Shown here: one piece after another, positions 7,221 to 14,822 of the stretch | How the letters are laid out: each line of letters starts with the position of its first letter | Position numbering within the stretch: position 1 is the stretch's first letter | NCBI GenBank assembly: GCA_011773795.1 | Contig: WVWW01000047.1 | Coordinates: 4,886 to 25,301 of the forward strand | Source: Acidobacteriota bacterium | GTDB lineage: Bacteria; Acidobacteriota; Polarisedimenticolia; Polarisedimenticolales; Polarisedimenticolaceae | Direction: 5' to 3' | Length of the DNA stretch: 20,416 nt | The notes under the pieces: generated by a model | The model's input: only the letters and a program-made list of their open reading frames with translations | Told to the model about the DNA's origin: nothing | Database searches by the model: none | Translations under genes and position numbers: made by a program

Positions 7221-8849
7221 TTGGACCGCAGGACCGCCGTCCGCGCGGCCGATATCGCCGCGACCGAGATCGAGCGCGCGATGACCACGATGCGCATCCC
7301 CGGTCATCCCCGGCCGTACTACGTCTCGGCGCTGATCCGCGACGAACGATCGTGGACCATCCAGGCCAAGTACGGCTCGCTGAGCACGGACACCTGCGAC
7401 CGCAAACGCAACGCTTTTGTCGACGTACGCGTCGGGTCGTACAGCAACGACCAGGTGCGCGACGGCGGGCTGGACGACAACGACAAAGACGACGAGTCTT
7501 ACGGCTACATCGATCTGCCGTGGGGTCCCGACCCCGACGGGTTACGGCACGGGCTGTGGCGCTTGATCGACGCCCGCTACCGCGAGGCCGTCGAGACGCT
7601 GCTCGACAAGAAATCCCACGAGCTGACTTACCGCGACGAGAACCGCGGCCTGAAATCGTTCCGCCGCGCCGAGCCGGTCGTGGATCTCCGCTGGCGCAAG
7701 CTCCCGGAGATCGACGAGGATCACTGGCGCGGATTCGTCGAACGCACGTCCCGCAAGGTCAAGCGCTACGTCGACATCGCCGACGCGCACGTCGAGTTCC
7801 AGGCCGACCACCTGTGCCGCACGTTCGTGAACTCGGAGGGGAGTCGACTGCTCGAGTGCTCGGCGATCCTGTCGCTCGAGGCCTACCTGTGGCTGCTGTC
7901 CGAGCGTGGAGACGCGTTCCCCTGGTCGGTGCGCTACACCGTGTCCGATCTCGACGAACTGCCCGACGAGAAGGCGTTCATGAAGGCGATCGTGCACGCC
8001 GTCGAAACGTTGACGAAACTCGGCGCGGCTCCGCCGCTCAATTCGTTCAGCGGCCCGGCGCTACTCGAACCCGTTCCCGCCGGGTTGTTGCTCCACGAGG
8101 CTCTCGGGCACCGGCTGGAGGGCAGCCGGCTACTGGCGTCGGGCGAGGGACAGACCTTCAAGAACGCGCTCGGTGAGCCGATCCTGCCGGACTACATGCA
8201 TCTGCGCGACGATCCGACGCGCGCGGCTTTCGAAGGGCATTCCCTCGTCGGGCATTACCGCTACGACGACGAGGGCAGCCCCGCGCAGGACGCCCGACTC
8301 ATCGAGTCCGGTCGTTTGACAGGCTACCTGACGGGGCGTGCCGAGGTGCTCAAACGCCGCGCGGGTAACGGTCACGCGCGGTGCCGTTTGCACCAACGGC
8401 CGATCAGCCGCATGGGGGTCCTGATCGCGGAGACGGATGAGGGTCTACCGCCGGACGAGCTGAAGCAGGTCCTGCTCGACGAGATCGCCCGGCAACGCGT
8501 GCCCTATGGTGTGCGGATCCTGGAAGCGACGAGCGGGGAGACGGCGACCGACGCCTACAACTTCCAGGCCTTCATGGGCGAGGTCAACCTGGCGGCCAAG
8601 GTCTACCCCGACGGGCGCGAGGAGTGGGTGCGCGGCGTCAATTTCGTCGGCACGCCGCTCAACGCCGTGCGGGGCATCCTCGCCGCCGGCGACCGCTACG
8701 AGGTCGACAACGCGTGGTGCGGAGCGGAATCGGGCTATGTCCCGGTGTCGACGATCAGCCCCGCAATCGTCGTCGGTGAGCTCGAGCTTCAGAGCAAGCC
8801 GGACACGCCGTACACGCCCTACACGTTCCCGATTCCCTGGCGCCACTAG
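7221..8849 (+). CDS. TldD/PmbA-family metalloprotease
   Basis: This 542-residue protein of the TldD family contains the zinc motif HEALGH (H292, E293, H297, the HExxxH form typical of TldD) followed by RLEGSRL. It has the family C-terminal region: a Gly/Arg-rich GNGHARCRLHQRPISRM, then NFVGTPLNAVRGILAAG and CGAESGYVPVSTISPAIVV. TldD normally pairs with the metal-less PmbA/TldE to degrade or process small peptides. No PmbA gene is adjacent, and this longer form may act alone or with a distant partner. The start is uncertain: TTG 7221 keeps the N-terminal helix (AADIAATEIERAMTTM) common to the family but has no clear ribosome binding site. ATG 7281 is the alternative. It ends sharing CTAG with the convergent minus-strand gene. 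Confidence 0.88.
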   Translation: MDRRTAVRAADIAATEIERAMTTMRIPGHPRPYYVSALIRDERSWTIQAKYGSLSTDTCDRKRNAFVDVRVGSYSNDQVRDGGLDDNDKDDESYGYIDLPWGPDPDGLRHGLWRLIDARYREAVETLLDKKSHELTYRDENRGLKSFRRAEPVVDLRWRKLPEIDEDHWRGFVERTSRKVKRYVDIADAHVEFQADHLCRTFVNSEGSRLLECSAILSLEAYLWLLSERGDAFPWSVRYTVSDLDELPDEKAFMKAIVHAVETLTKLGAAPPLNSFSGPALLEPVPAGLLLHEALGHRLEGSRLLASGEGQTFKNALGEPILPDYMHLRDDPTRAAFEGHSLVGHYRYDDEGSPAQDARLIESGRLTGYLTGRAEVLKRRAGNGHARCRLHQRPISRMGVLIAETDEGLPPDELKQVLLDEIARQRVPYGVRILEATSGETATDAYNFQAFMGEVNLAAKVYPDGREEWVRGVNFVGTPLNAVRGILAAGDRYEVDNAWCGAESGYVPVSTISPAIVVGELELQSKPDTPYTPYTFPIPWRH

Positions 8850-9613
8850 TCGGGTAGACGGAAGCTCACGCCCGCGCCGGCGAGCCAGTCGGGTGCGGCA
8901 TCGGAGATCCCGGCTCCCACGAACAGGTCGAGCTGCACGTTAGGCCGCAAAAGAAAGGTCACGCCGCCGTCCAGCGCGGTTTCGGTCGGCCCGTCATCGC
9001 TGAGGCCGGTGTCGCCGAACGCCTCGACGAAGAATCCCAACCGGTCGGTCGCGCCGATCCCCAGGGCGGCGGTCCACAGGAACCTCGATTCGAGCTCCTT
9101 GTCCGGAACCGCCGGCATCCCGACCAGACGAACGGTCTCGTCCCACGAGACGCCGGCGTTGTACCCGAGCGAAAGCCGTTCGCTCAACGTGTGGCTGAAG
9201 GCGAACCGGAATCCCGGACGCAAACCGTCGGAGACGGGGGACAGGGAGTCCCCGAGCTTCTGATTGACCGCGGCGATCACGGCGATCGCCGGGCGCCGGT
9301 CGCCCTCACCCAGGAGACGGAACTTGGCCCCGACCGACATGTCGACCGCGTCCTCGGGTCCGCTGAGAAAGACCTCGTCGAGCCCGATGCGGAGCTCGAC
9401 GCGTTCGGCCAGGCCGACGCGGACCAGTCCCGCCGCCGTGGCCTCGGCGCCGTCGGCGTCGCCGAGGCCGAGCTCGGTTTGCACCTGGCCCTTCGGGACA
9501 ATCTCCGTGGATTCGGTCTGGTCCGGCCGATCCGTCACGAGCTCGGGCTCGGCTGCCACAACGCACGGCACGAACAGCAGAACCGTTGCCGCGATCGCGA
9601 TCCGTAACAGCAT
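8846..9613 (-). CDS. Outer-membrane porin-like protein (phenol MetA-like transporter family)
   Basis: This 255-residue protein has a clear signal peptide (MLLRIAIAATVLLFVPCVVAA, likely cut before EPELV). It continues with TDRPDQTESTE, a motif I associate with the 'MetA-pathway of phenol degradation' putative transporter family (PF13557), and then alternating amphipathic strands ending in VSFRLPD, typical of an outer-membrane beta-barrel with a terminal aromatic strand. The family's substrate role is not established, so no substrate is proposed. ATG 9613 is chosen because AAGAGGA lies about 6 bases upstream and the signal peptide begins there; a longer frame upstream adds an implausible N-terminus. 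It overlaps the TldD stop by four bases on the opposite strand, so the two terminal TAG codons use the same CTAG palindrome. Confidence 0.75.
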   Translation of the reverse strand: MLLRIAIAATVLLFVPCVVAAEPELVTDRPDQTESTEIVPKGQVQTELGLGDADGAEATAAGLVRVGLAERVELRIGLDEVFLSGPEDAVDMSVGAKFRLLGEGDRRPAIAVIAAVNQKLGDSLSPVSDGLRPGFRFAFSHTLSERLSLGYNAGVSWDETVRLVGMPAVPDKELESRFLWTAALGIGATDRLGFFVEAFGDTGLSDDGPTETALDGGVTFLLRPNVQLDLFVGAGISDAAPDWLAGAGVSFRLPD

Positions 9614-9638
9614 GGGAATCCTCTTTTGATGAACCAAG

Positions 9639-9667
9639 AGTATGAATTTGATCAATAAAAAAATCAA
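9639..9667 (-). promoter_or_regulatory. Sigma-70-like promoter for the porin-like gene
   Basis: On the minus strand TTGATT (complement of 9662-9667) and CATACT (complement of 9639-9644) are spaced by exactly 17 bases, in an AT-rich patch unlike the surrounding DNA. Predicted transcription starts about 9632, giving a short leader of roughly 18 bases. In the transcribed strand CTCTT (9636-9640) can pair with AAGAG (9621-9625), overlapping the ribosome binding site. Confidence 0.5.
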
Positions 9668-9715
9668 TCGCCGTGTACTCTACCGAAATCGAGCTGAAAG
9701 GACGAGGGGGCACGA

Positions 9716-10666
9716 GTGAAGAACGGTTTGTTGGAGCGGGCCGATGTGATCGCGGCACGAGAAGCTCTCGGCGAGGCCGTTCACCGGACTCCGTTACTGC
9801 CTTCGTCCACGCTCTCCGCGATGACGGGCAACCGTGTCCTGCTCAAGGCCGAGTTGTTCCAAAAGACAGGCTCATTCAAGCCCCGGGGCATCCTCTATCG
9901 ACTGCTTCGGGCGTCGCAGGATGAACGGGCCGCCGGCTTCGTCTCCATCTCGGCAGGAAACGCCGCGGCGGCGCTGGCCTGGGCGGCGACGCGGATCGGG
10001 GCGCGCTCCGCGATCGTCATGCCGCGTGACGCCGTCCGTTCCAAGATCGAGGCGACCGAGGGCTACGGCGGTGAGGTCGTCCCGACCGATGGCGACTACA
10101 TGGGGGATTGTCGGCGCGTCCAGGCCGAGCGTGGGATGACCTTCGTGCACCCGTTCGATGACCTCGACGTGCTCGCGGGGCACGGTGTCTCGGGGCTCGA
10201 AATCCTGGAAGACGAGGATGATCTCGACGCGATCCTCGTGCCCGTCGGCGGAGGCGGCCTCATCGGCGGCATTGCTGCGGCGGTCAAGAACACGAGACCG
10301 TCGGTTCAAGTGATCGGGGTCGAGCCCGCCGGTGCAAACGTCATGACCCGCAGTCTGGCTTCGGGTCGGGTCGAGACGGTCAAGCCCGATACGATCGCGG
10401 ACGGGCTGGCGGCGCCATTTGCGGGCGAGCACACCCTGCGCCACGCCCAGGCGTGGGTCGATCGAGTCGTCACGGTCACCGACGAGCAGATCCTGGACGC
10501 GCTGCGGCTGCTCTGGACGCGCTCCAAGTTGGCCGCGGAGCCGTCCGGCGCCGCCGCTCTGGCGGCGGTGGTGAGCGGTGTGGCCGGGATCTCGGGCCGC
10601 ACCGTCGCTTGCGTGGTCAGCGGAGGCAATGTGGATGCGAGCCTCGTTTCCCGTGTGCTCGCCTGA
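9716..10666 (+). CDS. Threonine/serine dehydratase-like PLP enzyme (fold type II)
   Basis: This 316-residue enzyme of the threonine dehydratase / serine racemase family has the PLP lysine K55 in QKTGSFKPRG, the substrate loop SAGNA (S79-A83), the phosphate-binding GGGGLIGG, and C-terminal VSGGNVD. It lacks the C-terminal ACT-like regulatory domain of biosynthetic IlvA, so it resembles catabolic or racemase-type members; it could deaminate threonine or serine, or racemise serine. The loop usually reads SAGNH or SSGNH; here His is replaced by Ala (A83), which may mark a different substrate preference. GTG 9716 has GAGGGGG about 5 bases upstream. It lies alone: divergent from the porin-like gene and followed by a probable terminator 76 bases after the stop. 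Confidence 0.85.
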   Translation: MKNGLLERADVIAAREALGEAVHRTPLLPSSTLSAMTGNRVLLKAELFQKTGSFKPRGILYRLLRASQDERAAGFVSISAGNAAAALAWAATRIGARSAIVMPRDAVRSKIEATEGYGGEVVPTDGDYMGDCRRVQAERGMTFVHPFDDLDVLAGHGVSGLEILEDEDDLDAILVPVGGGGLIGGIAAAVKNTRPSVQVIGVEPAGANVMTRSLASGRVETVKPDTIADGLAAPFAGEHTLRHAQAWVDRVVTVTDEQILDALRLLWTRSKLAAEPSGAAALAAVVSGVAGISGRTVACVVSGGNVDASLVSRVLA

Positions 10667-10982
10667 CCGGTCCCTTCTCCAAAACAACCGTTCCACCGAC
10701 CCGGCAAGAGCTCGAGCCGCTCGGAGTCCGCATTCTCAATCCAAAAAAGCTATTTTATAAGCTTTTTTGTTGCAAATGTTTCGATTTTTAGTACCCTTCA
10801 CCCAAGAATTAGGATGCAACTCATTTTTGGCACGTTGGTGAGAGAGTCAGCCGATGGGTGTACAGCGCCTCAAAGCCCGAGTTTCGGCATCCGATCGGGG
10901 TCGGATTACAGGAAAGGGGATGGAATCCACGTCGAGAGTCCGTAGCTCCAACTACGGAGTCGAGACAGTGGGAGTCCAGCCG
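10667..10982 (+). other. Non-coding stretch: AT-rich island and hairpin-rich leader
   Basis: This 316-base gap has no convincing gene. Bases 10735-10830 are strikingly AT-rich and contain the terminator above. Bases 10840-10975 then hold several possible RNA stems: CCGA/TCGG (10877-10887), ATCCGA/TCGGAT (10889-10906), and CCGTAG/CTACGG around 10940-10956 with a loop of about six bases, enclosed by CCAC/GTGG (10927-10930 with 10968-10971). A near-repeat of the AGTC(C)AGCCGATG block occurs at 10847-10856 and 10973-10985, each containing an ATG. It could be a structured 5' leader of the small membrane protein. I could not match it to a known riboswitch. Confidence 0.45.
10743..10775. terminator. 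AT-rich hairpin terminator
   Basis: AAAAAAGCT (10743-10751) pairs perfectly with AGCTTTTTT (10760-10768) across an 8-base loop. The flanking A- and T-runs let it work on either strand. The stem has only two GC pairs, so efficiency is uncertain, but it stands out sharply in GC-rich DNA and follows the dehydratase gene. Confidence 0.6.
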
Positions 10983-11231
10983 ATGACATCGCGGAGGGAG
11001 AGCCGTGGGTACGGCGTGCTCGAGACACTCTCGCCCGGGCTGGCCCGAGACCTCGGTGATGCGTTCTGCCTTGCGCAGATAGGGTCCGCTCCCGAAAAAG
11101 AGAAGGGCAAATCCGCCGGCACGGCCCGCGGAGCTCTTCGCTTCGCCGGACGCGTCGCGGTGTTCCTGCTCGTCGTCGCCGTCGCGGTCTCGCTGACGGC
11201 CGCGGTCATGTACCTGATGCCGCTGCCCTAG
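10983..11231 (+). CDS. Small single-pass membrane protein, unknown function
   Basis: This predicted 82-residue protein has a polar N-terminus (TSRRESRGYGVLETLSPGLARDLGDAF), a basic linker (EKEKGKSAGTARGALRFAGR) and one strong C-terminal transmembrane helix (VAVFLLVVAVAVSLTAAVMYL) ending four residues before the stop. This gives a tail-anchored-like layout with the N-terminus probably cytoplasmic. I do not recognise a family. ATG 10983 is chosen because GGGAG lies 8 bases upstream; an in-frame ATG at 10854 would add 43 residues of no recognisable character, across the hairpin-rich leader. The ABC exporter genes begin 57 bases downstream, so a role linked to the exporter is possible but unproven. 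The opposite-strand frame over this region is rejected as a shadow. Confidence 0.5.
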   Translation: MTSRRESRGYGVLETLSPGLARDLGDAFCLAQIGSAPEKEKGKSAGTARGALRFAGRVAVFLLVVAVAVSLTAAVMYLMPLP

Positions 11232-11276
11232 GGCGCGGTCACGCGCGCCGGCGTGGTCGGCCCGTCGCACGACCTT

Positions 11277-11282
11277 TAAACT
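11277..11282 (+). promoter_or_regulatory. Candidate -10 box giving a leaderless exporter transcript
   Basis: TAAACT (within TTTAAACT) ends 7 bases before the ATG at 11289. Transcription would therefore begin at or very near the start codon. No Shine-Dalgarno sequence is present before this ATG, consistent with a leaderless message. The -35 region is unconvincing. Confidence 0.35.
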
Positions 11283-11288
11283 GACGCG

Positions 11289-13061
11289 ATGCGCGCGGCC
11301 GTCTCATCTCGCTTCTGGGAATTTGCACGCCCTTACGCCCCGTCCTACGCGTTGGGGCTGCTGATGTTGCTGGCCACCAACGGCCTCAGCCTGTGGATCC
11401 CGTGGCTGCTGCGCGACGCAATCGAGCGGCTGGAGGAAGGCTCGCCGCTCGCCGAGATCGCCCGGCTCGCCCTGGCGATGGCCGGCATCGCGATCCTTCA
11501 GGCGCTCATCCGCACGGCCTCCCGACTGCAGATCCTGGGCAACAGCCGCAAGATCGCCCACGACGTGCGGCGGCGTTTCTTCGCCCACCTGCTGCGGTTG
11601 GACGCCCCGTTCTACGACGTCAACCGAACCGGCGACGTCATGTCCCGTGGGGTCAACGACATTCGCCTGGTTCAGGCGTTCTTCGGGCCGGCCGTGCTCA
11701 ACCTCCTCAACACCTCGATCGTGTATGTCGCGGCGGTCGCGCTGCTGCTGAGTATCGACCCGCTGTTGACCGTCGTATCCCTGACGATCTACCCGCCGTT
11801 GATGCTGGCCGTCAACCGCGCGAGCCGGCGGGTCTACGCGCGCTCGCTGGCCGTGCAGGAGCAGCTCGCGACGATCTCCAACCGCGCGCAGGAGAACATC
11901 AGCGGCATCCAGCAGGTCAAGACCTACGTCCAGGAAGAGCGCGAGATCGCCGCGTTCCGCGAGCTGTGCGCCGAGTTCCGTCGGCGCAACATGTCGATGG
12001 CCGCTCTGCGCGGCGTGATGCTCTCCTTGATCGGGATCGTGACCGGCGTCGGGACGTTGGTCGTGCTCTACGTCGGCGGGAGATTCGTGATCTCGGGGCG
12101 CATCGGGTTCGGGGATTTCGTTGCCTTCAACGCCTACCTCGGACTGCTCGTCTGGCCCACGATCGCGTTCGGCTGGATCATCAACACGTTCCAGCGGGGG
12201 CTGGGTGCGATGGAACGGCTCGACGAGGTGCTCGTCGCCGTGCCGCGGATCGACTCCGGCTTCGATGCCGACGGCAAGCAGGAGACCGTCGCGGAACCGC
12301 TTGCCGGGCATGCGATCGAGATCCGTGACCTGACGTTCACGTATCCGGGCGCAGCCGCGCGCGAACCGGCTCTGAAGAACCTCAACCTGAAGATTCCCGG
12401 CGGCAGCCGTCTGGCGGTCGTCGGCCCGGTCGGCTCCGGCAAATCGACGCTCGCCAGCCTGCTCGCCCGTGTTTACGACGTGCCCTCCGGCTCGATCACC
12501 ATCGGCGGCAAGGACCTGCGTGACCTCCCCGTCCGTGCCTGGCGCCGCTCGCTGGGTTACGTTCCCCAGGAACCGTTCATGTTCTCGCGCTCGTTGCGGC
12601 GCAACGTGACGTTCGGCGACCCCGACGCCGAAGCCGCGGCGATCGACCGCGCCGTCGAGCGCGCCCAGCTCCTCAAGGACCTGGACCAGTTCCCCGACGG
12701 CATCGAGACGGTTGTCGGGGAGCGCGGCTTCACGCTGTCGGGCGGGCAACGCCAGCGGGCCACGCTGGCCCGCGCGATCGTCGTCCAACCCTCGTTGCTG
12801 ATCCTGGACGATGCGCTTTCGAGCCTGGACGCGGACACCGAGCGTTCCGTGATGCGCGGCCTCGACGAGCTGATGCGAAAGCGGACGGCGATCTTCATCA
12901 CCCATCGTCCGTCGACGTTGACCGAGATGGAGCGCATCGTCGTGCTCGACGATGGGCGGATCGTCGAAGAGGGGAGTCACGAGGAGCTGCTGGCTCTCGG
13001 TGGGACCTACGCCCGCATCTTCGAGCGCCAGAAACTGCGCCAGGATCTGGAGGACCGGTGA
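11289..13061 (+). CDS. ABC exporter subunit A (degenerate Walker B, canonical signature)
   Basis: This 590-residue type IV ABC exporter half-transporter has an N-terminal six-helix membrane domain (about residues 15-310; coupling-helix region FYDVNRTGDVMSRGVNDI) and a C-terminal nucleotide-binding domain. It has Walker A GPVGSGKST (379-387), Q-loop YVPQEPFMFS, canonical signature LSGGQRQR (from L483), Walker B LLILDDALSSLD with D507 then D508, and H-loop H539 in THRPS. D508 occupies the position of the catalytic glutamate, so this subunit's own ATP site is expected to be poorly hydrolytic, as in heterodimeric exporters of the TM287/288, BmrCD and MdlAB type. The following gene encodes the complementary partner and overlaps by GTGA, indicating coupled translation. 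Substrate unknown (multidrug, lipid or peptide). No ribosome binding site precedes the ATG. Confidence 0.93.
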   Translation: MRAAVSSRFWEFARPYAPSYALGLLMLLATNGLSLWIPWLLRDAIERLEEGSPLAEIARLALAMAGIAILQALIRTASRLQILGNSRKIAHDVRRRFFAHLLRLDAPFYDVNRTGDVMSRGVNDIRLVQAFFGPAVLNLLNTSIVYVAAVALLLSIDPLLTVVSLTIYPPLMLAVNRASRRVYARSLAVQEQLATISNRAQENISGIQQVKTYVQEEREIAAFRELCAEFRRRNMSMAALRGVMLSLIGIVTGVGTLVVLYVGGRFVISGRIGFGDFVAFNAYLGLLVWPTIAFGWIINTFQRGLGAMERLDEVLVAVPRIDSGFDADGKQETVAEPLAGHAIEIRDLTFTYPGAAAREPALKNLNLKIPGGSRLAVVGPVGSGKSTLASLLARVYDVPSGSITIGGKDLRDLPVRAWRRSLGYVPQEPFMFSRSLRRNVTFGDPDAEAAAIDRAVERAQLLKDLDQFPDGIETVVGERGFTLSGGQRQRATLARAIVVQPSLLILDDALSSLDADTERSVMRGLDELMRKRTAIFITHRPSTLTEMERIVVLDDGRIVEEGSHEELLALGGTYARIFERQKLRQDLEDR

Positions 13062-14818
13062 GCGACTCCGACGCACGGGGCAAGATCTACGACGCCCGGA
13101 TGATGCGGCGACTGTGGGGCTATATCCGCCCGCATCGCATGCTCGTCAGCGCTTCGCTGGTGCTGTTGTTCGCCGTGAGCGGCGCCCAGCTGGTTCAGCC
13201 CTACCTGATCAAACGCGTCATCGACGATCAGATCGCCGCCGGTCGGATGGACGGCCTGGGGTACCTCGCGCTGCTGTTCCTCGCTGCGCTGTTGGCCGAG
13301 TTCGTCCTGCGTTTTGCGCAGATCTACGTGCTCGAGCAGACCGGCCAGAACGTCGTCTTCGACCTTCGGAACGAGAGCTTCGCGCACCTGCAGCGCTTGC
13401 CCTCGTCGTTCTTCGACCGCAACCCGGTGGGCCGGTTGATGACGCGCCTGACGAGCGACGTCGAGGCGCTCCACGAGCTGTTCACGTCGGGCGTGGTGAT
13501 GATCCTCGCCGACCTGGTCAAGCTCGTCGGCATCGTGGCGATCCTGCTGTGGATGGACTGGCGCCTGGCCCTGGTCACCTTCACGGTCATCCCGCCGACG
13601 CTGATCCTGACCTGGTTCTTCAGGGCACGGATGCGCGAGACCTACCGTCACGTTCGGGCGATGCTCACCAAGCTCAACATCGAGCTGCAGGAAAACGTCA
13701 GCGGGATGCGCATCGTCCAGCTCTTCGCGCGTGAGCGCGAGATGGCGGAATCGTTCGGTGAGACCAACCGCGAACACGAACAGGCGCAGCTTCGGGGCGT
13801 GCGCTACGACTCGATCTTCTCCGCGCTGGCCGAGCTGATCGGCTCGGTGACGCTGGCCGCGATCGTCTGGGCCGGCGGCTGGGGCATCCTGGAGGGCTGG
13901 GTCACCTTCGGCACGCTGGTCGCGTTCATCGAGTACGCCGCCAAGTTCTTCCGCCCGGTCCAGGAGCTGTCGCAGCGCTACACCGTGATGCAGGCGGCGA
14001 TGGCGGCAGGCGAGCGGATCTTCGACCTGCTCGACACGCCGGTCACGATTCGATCAGCGGCCGCACCGACCCCGATCCACGGCCGTCTGAAAGGGGAGAT
14101 CGTCTTCGACGGCGTCACCTTCGGGTACGACCCGGATCAACCGGTCCTTCACGACGTCTCGTTCCGGATCGCACCGGGCGAACGGGTCGGGATTGTCGGC
14201 TGGACCGGTTCGGGGAAGAGCACGTTGATCCGGCTGTTGGTCCGGCTCTATGACATTCAGGCCGGGCGGATCCTGGTGGACGGGGTCGACATCCGGGAAT
14301 ACGAGCTGGCCGAGCTGCGAAGGTCGATCGGCGTGGTGCTGCAGGACCACTTCCTGTTCGCCGGAACCGTCGAGAACAACATCTCGCTCGGCGATTCGCG
14401 CGTCACACGCGAGCAGGTCCGGGCGGCGGCCGAGGCCGTTCACGTACACCGGCTGATCGAACGACTCCCCGGCGGCTACGACGAGAACGTTCGCGAACGC
14501 GGGAGCAACTTCTCGACGGGCGAAAAACAGCTGTTCGCTTTCGCCCGGGCGATCGCTTTCGATCCCGCCGTGCTGGTCCTGGACGAGGCGACCGCATCGG
14601 TCGATCCGGAGACCGAACGGCGCATCCAGCAGGCTCTGACCACGGTGCTGTCCGGCCGAACCTCGATCCTCATCGCGCACCGGCTAGCCACGGTCCGCGA
14701 CGCCGACCGCATCTTGGTGCTGCACCACGGCCGGTTGATCGAACAGGGCCCGCACGAGGCGCTGCTCGACCGCCCCGACGGCATTTACGCCACGCTGTAC
14801 ACCCTGCAGAGCGCCTAG
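13058..14818 (+). CDS. ABC exporter subunit B (canonical Walker B, degenerate signature)
   Basis: This 586-residue partner of the previous subunit has the same layout: a six-helix membrane domain (FFDRNPVGRLMTRLTSDVEAL coupling region) then a nucleotide-binding domain. It has Walker A GWTGSGKST (381-389), Q-loop VVLQDHFLFAG, Walker B LVLDEATASVD with catalytic E510, and H-loop H541 (IAHRLATV). The signature is F485-S-T-G-E-K-Q instead of LSGGQ. Pairing its Walker motifs with subunit A's LSGGQ gives a consensus ATP site. Pairing subunit A's Walker motifs with FSTGE gives the degenerate site. This matches the known logic of heterodimeric exporters, and the FSxGE-type signature is familiar from MdlB/YheH-like subunits. 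GTG 13058 overlaps the previous stop, with GGAGG 4 bases upstream. Confidence 0.93.
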   Translation: MSDSDARGKIYDARMMRRLWGYIRPHRMLVSASLVLLFAVSGAQLVQPYLIKRVIDDQIAAGRMDGLGYLALLFLAALLAEFVLRFAQIYVLEQTGQNVVFDLRNESFAHLQRLPSSFFDRNPVGRLMTRLTSDVEALHELFTSGVVMILADLVKLVGIVAILLWMDWRLALVTFTVIPPTLILTWFFRARMRETYRHVRAMLTKLNIELQENVSGMRIVQLFAREREMAESFGETNREHEQAQLRGVRYDSIFSALAELIGSVTLAAIVWAGGWGILEGWVTFGTLVAFIEYAAKFFRPVQELSQRYTVMQAAMAAGERIFDLLDTPVTIRSAAAPTPIHGRLKGEIVFDGVTFGYDPDQPVLHDVSFRIAPGERVGIVGWTGSGKSTLIRLLVRLYDIQAGRILVDGVDIREYELAELRRSIGVVLQDHFLFAGTVENNISLGDSRVTREQVRAAAEAVHVHRLIERLPGGYDENVRERGSNFSTGEKQLFAFARAIAFDPAVLVLDEATASVDPETERRIQQALTTVLSGRTSILIAHRLATVRDADRILVLHHGRLIEQGPHEALLDRPDGIYATLYTLQSA

Positions 14819-14822
14819 TGCT

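Noticed and set aside
5416..7284. 622-residue + frame across the thioredoxin and class V aminotransferase genes
   Set aside because: Low-complexity Arg-rich translation overlapping two well-supported genes in other frames.
10865..10905. Possible c-di-GMP-I riboswitch (CAAAGCC near 10871, then GG-rich stem)
   Set aside because: Only a short stretch resembles the consensus; the upstream GGCAAA part and the tetraloop receptor are missing.
10821..11270. Antisense 149-residue frame opposite the small membrane protein
   Set aside because: No ribosome binding site or domain. The sense frame has both a Shine-Dalgarno sequence and a coherent membrane helix.
11304..13076. 590-residue antisense frame over ABC subunit A
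   Set aside because: Same codon-bias shadow; the sense frame has every ABC motif.
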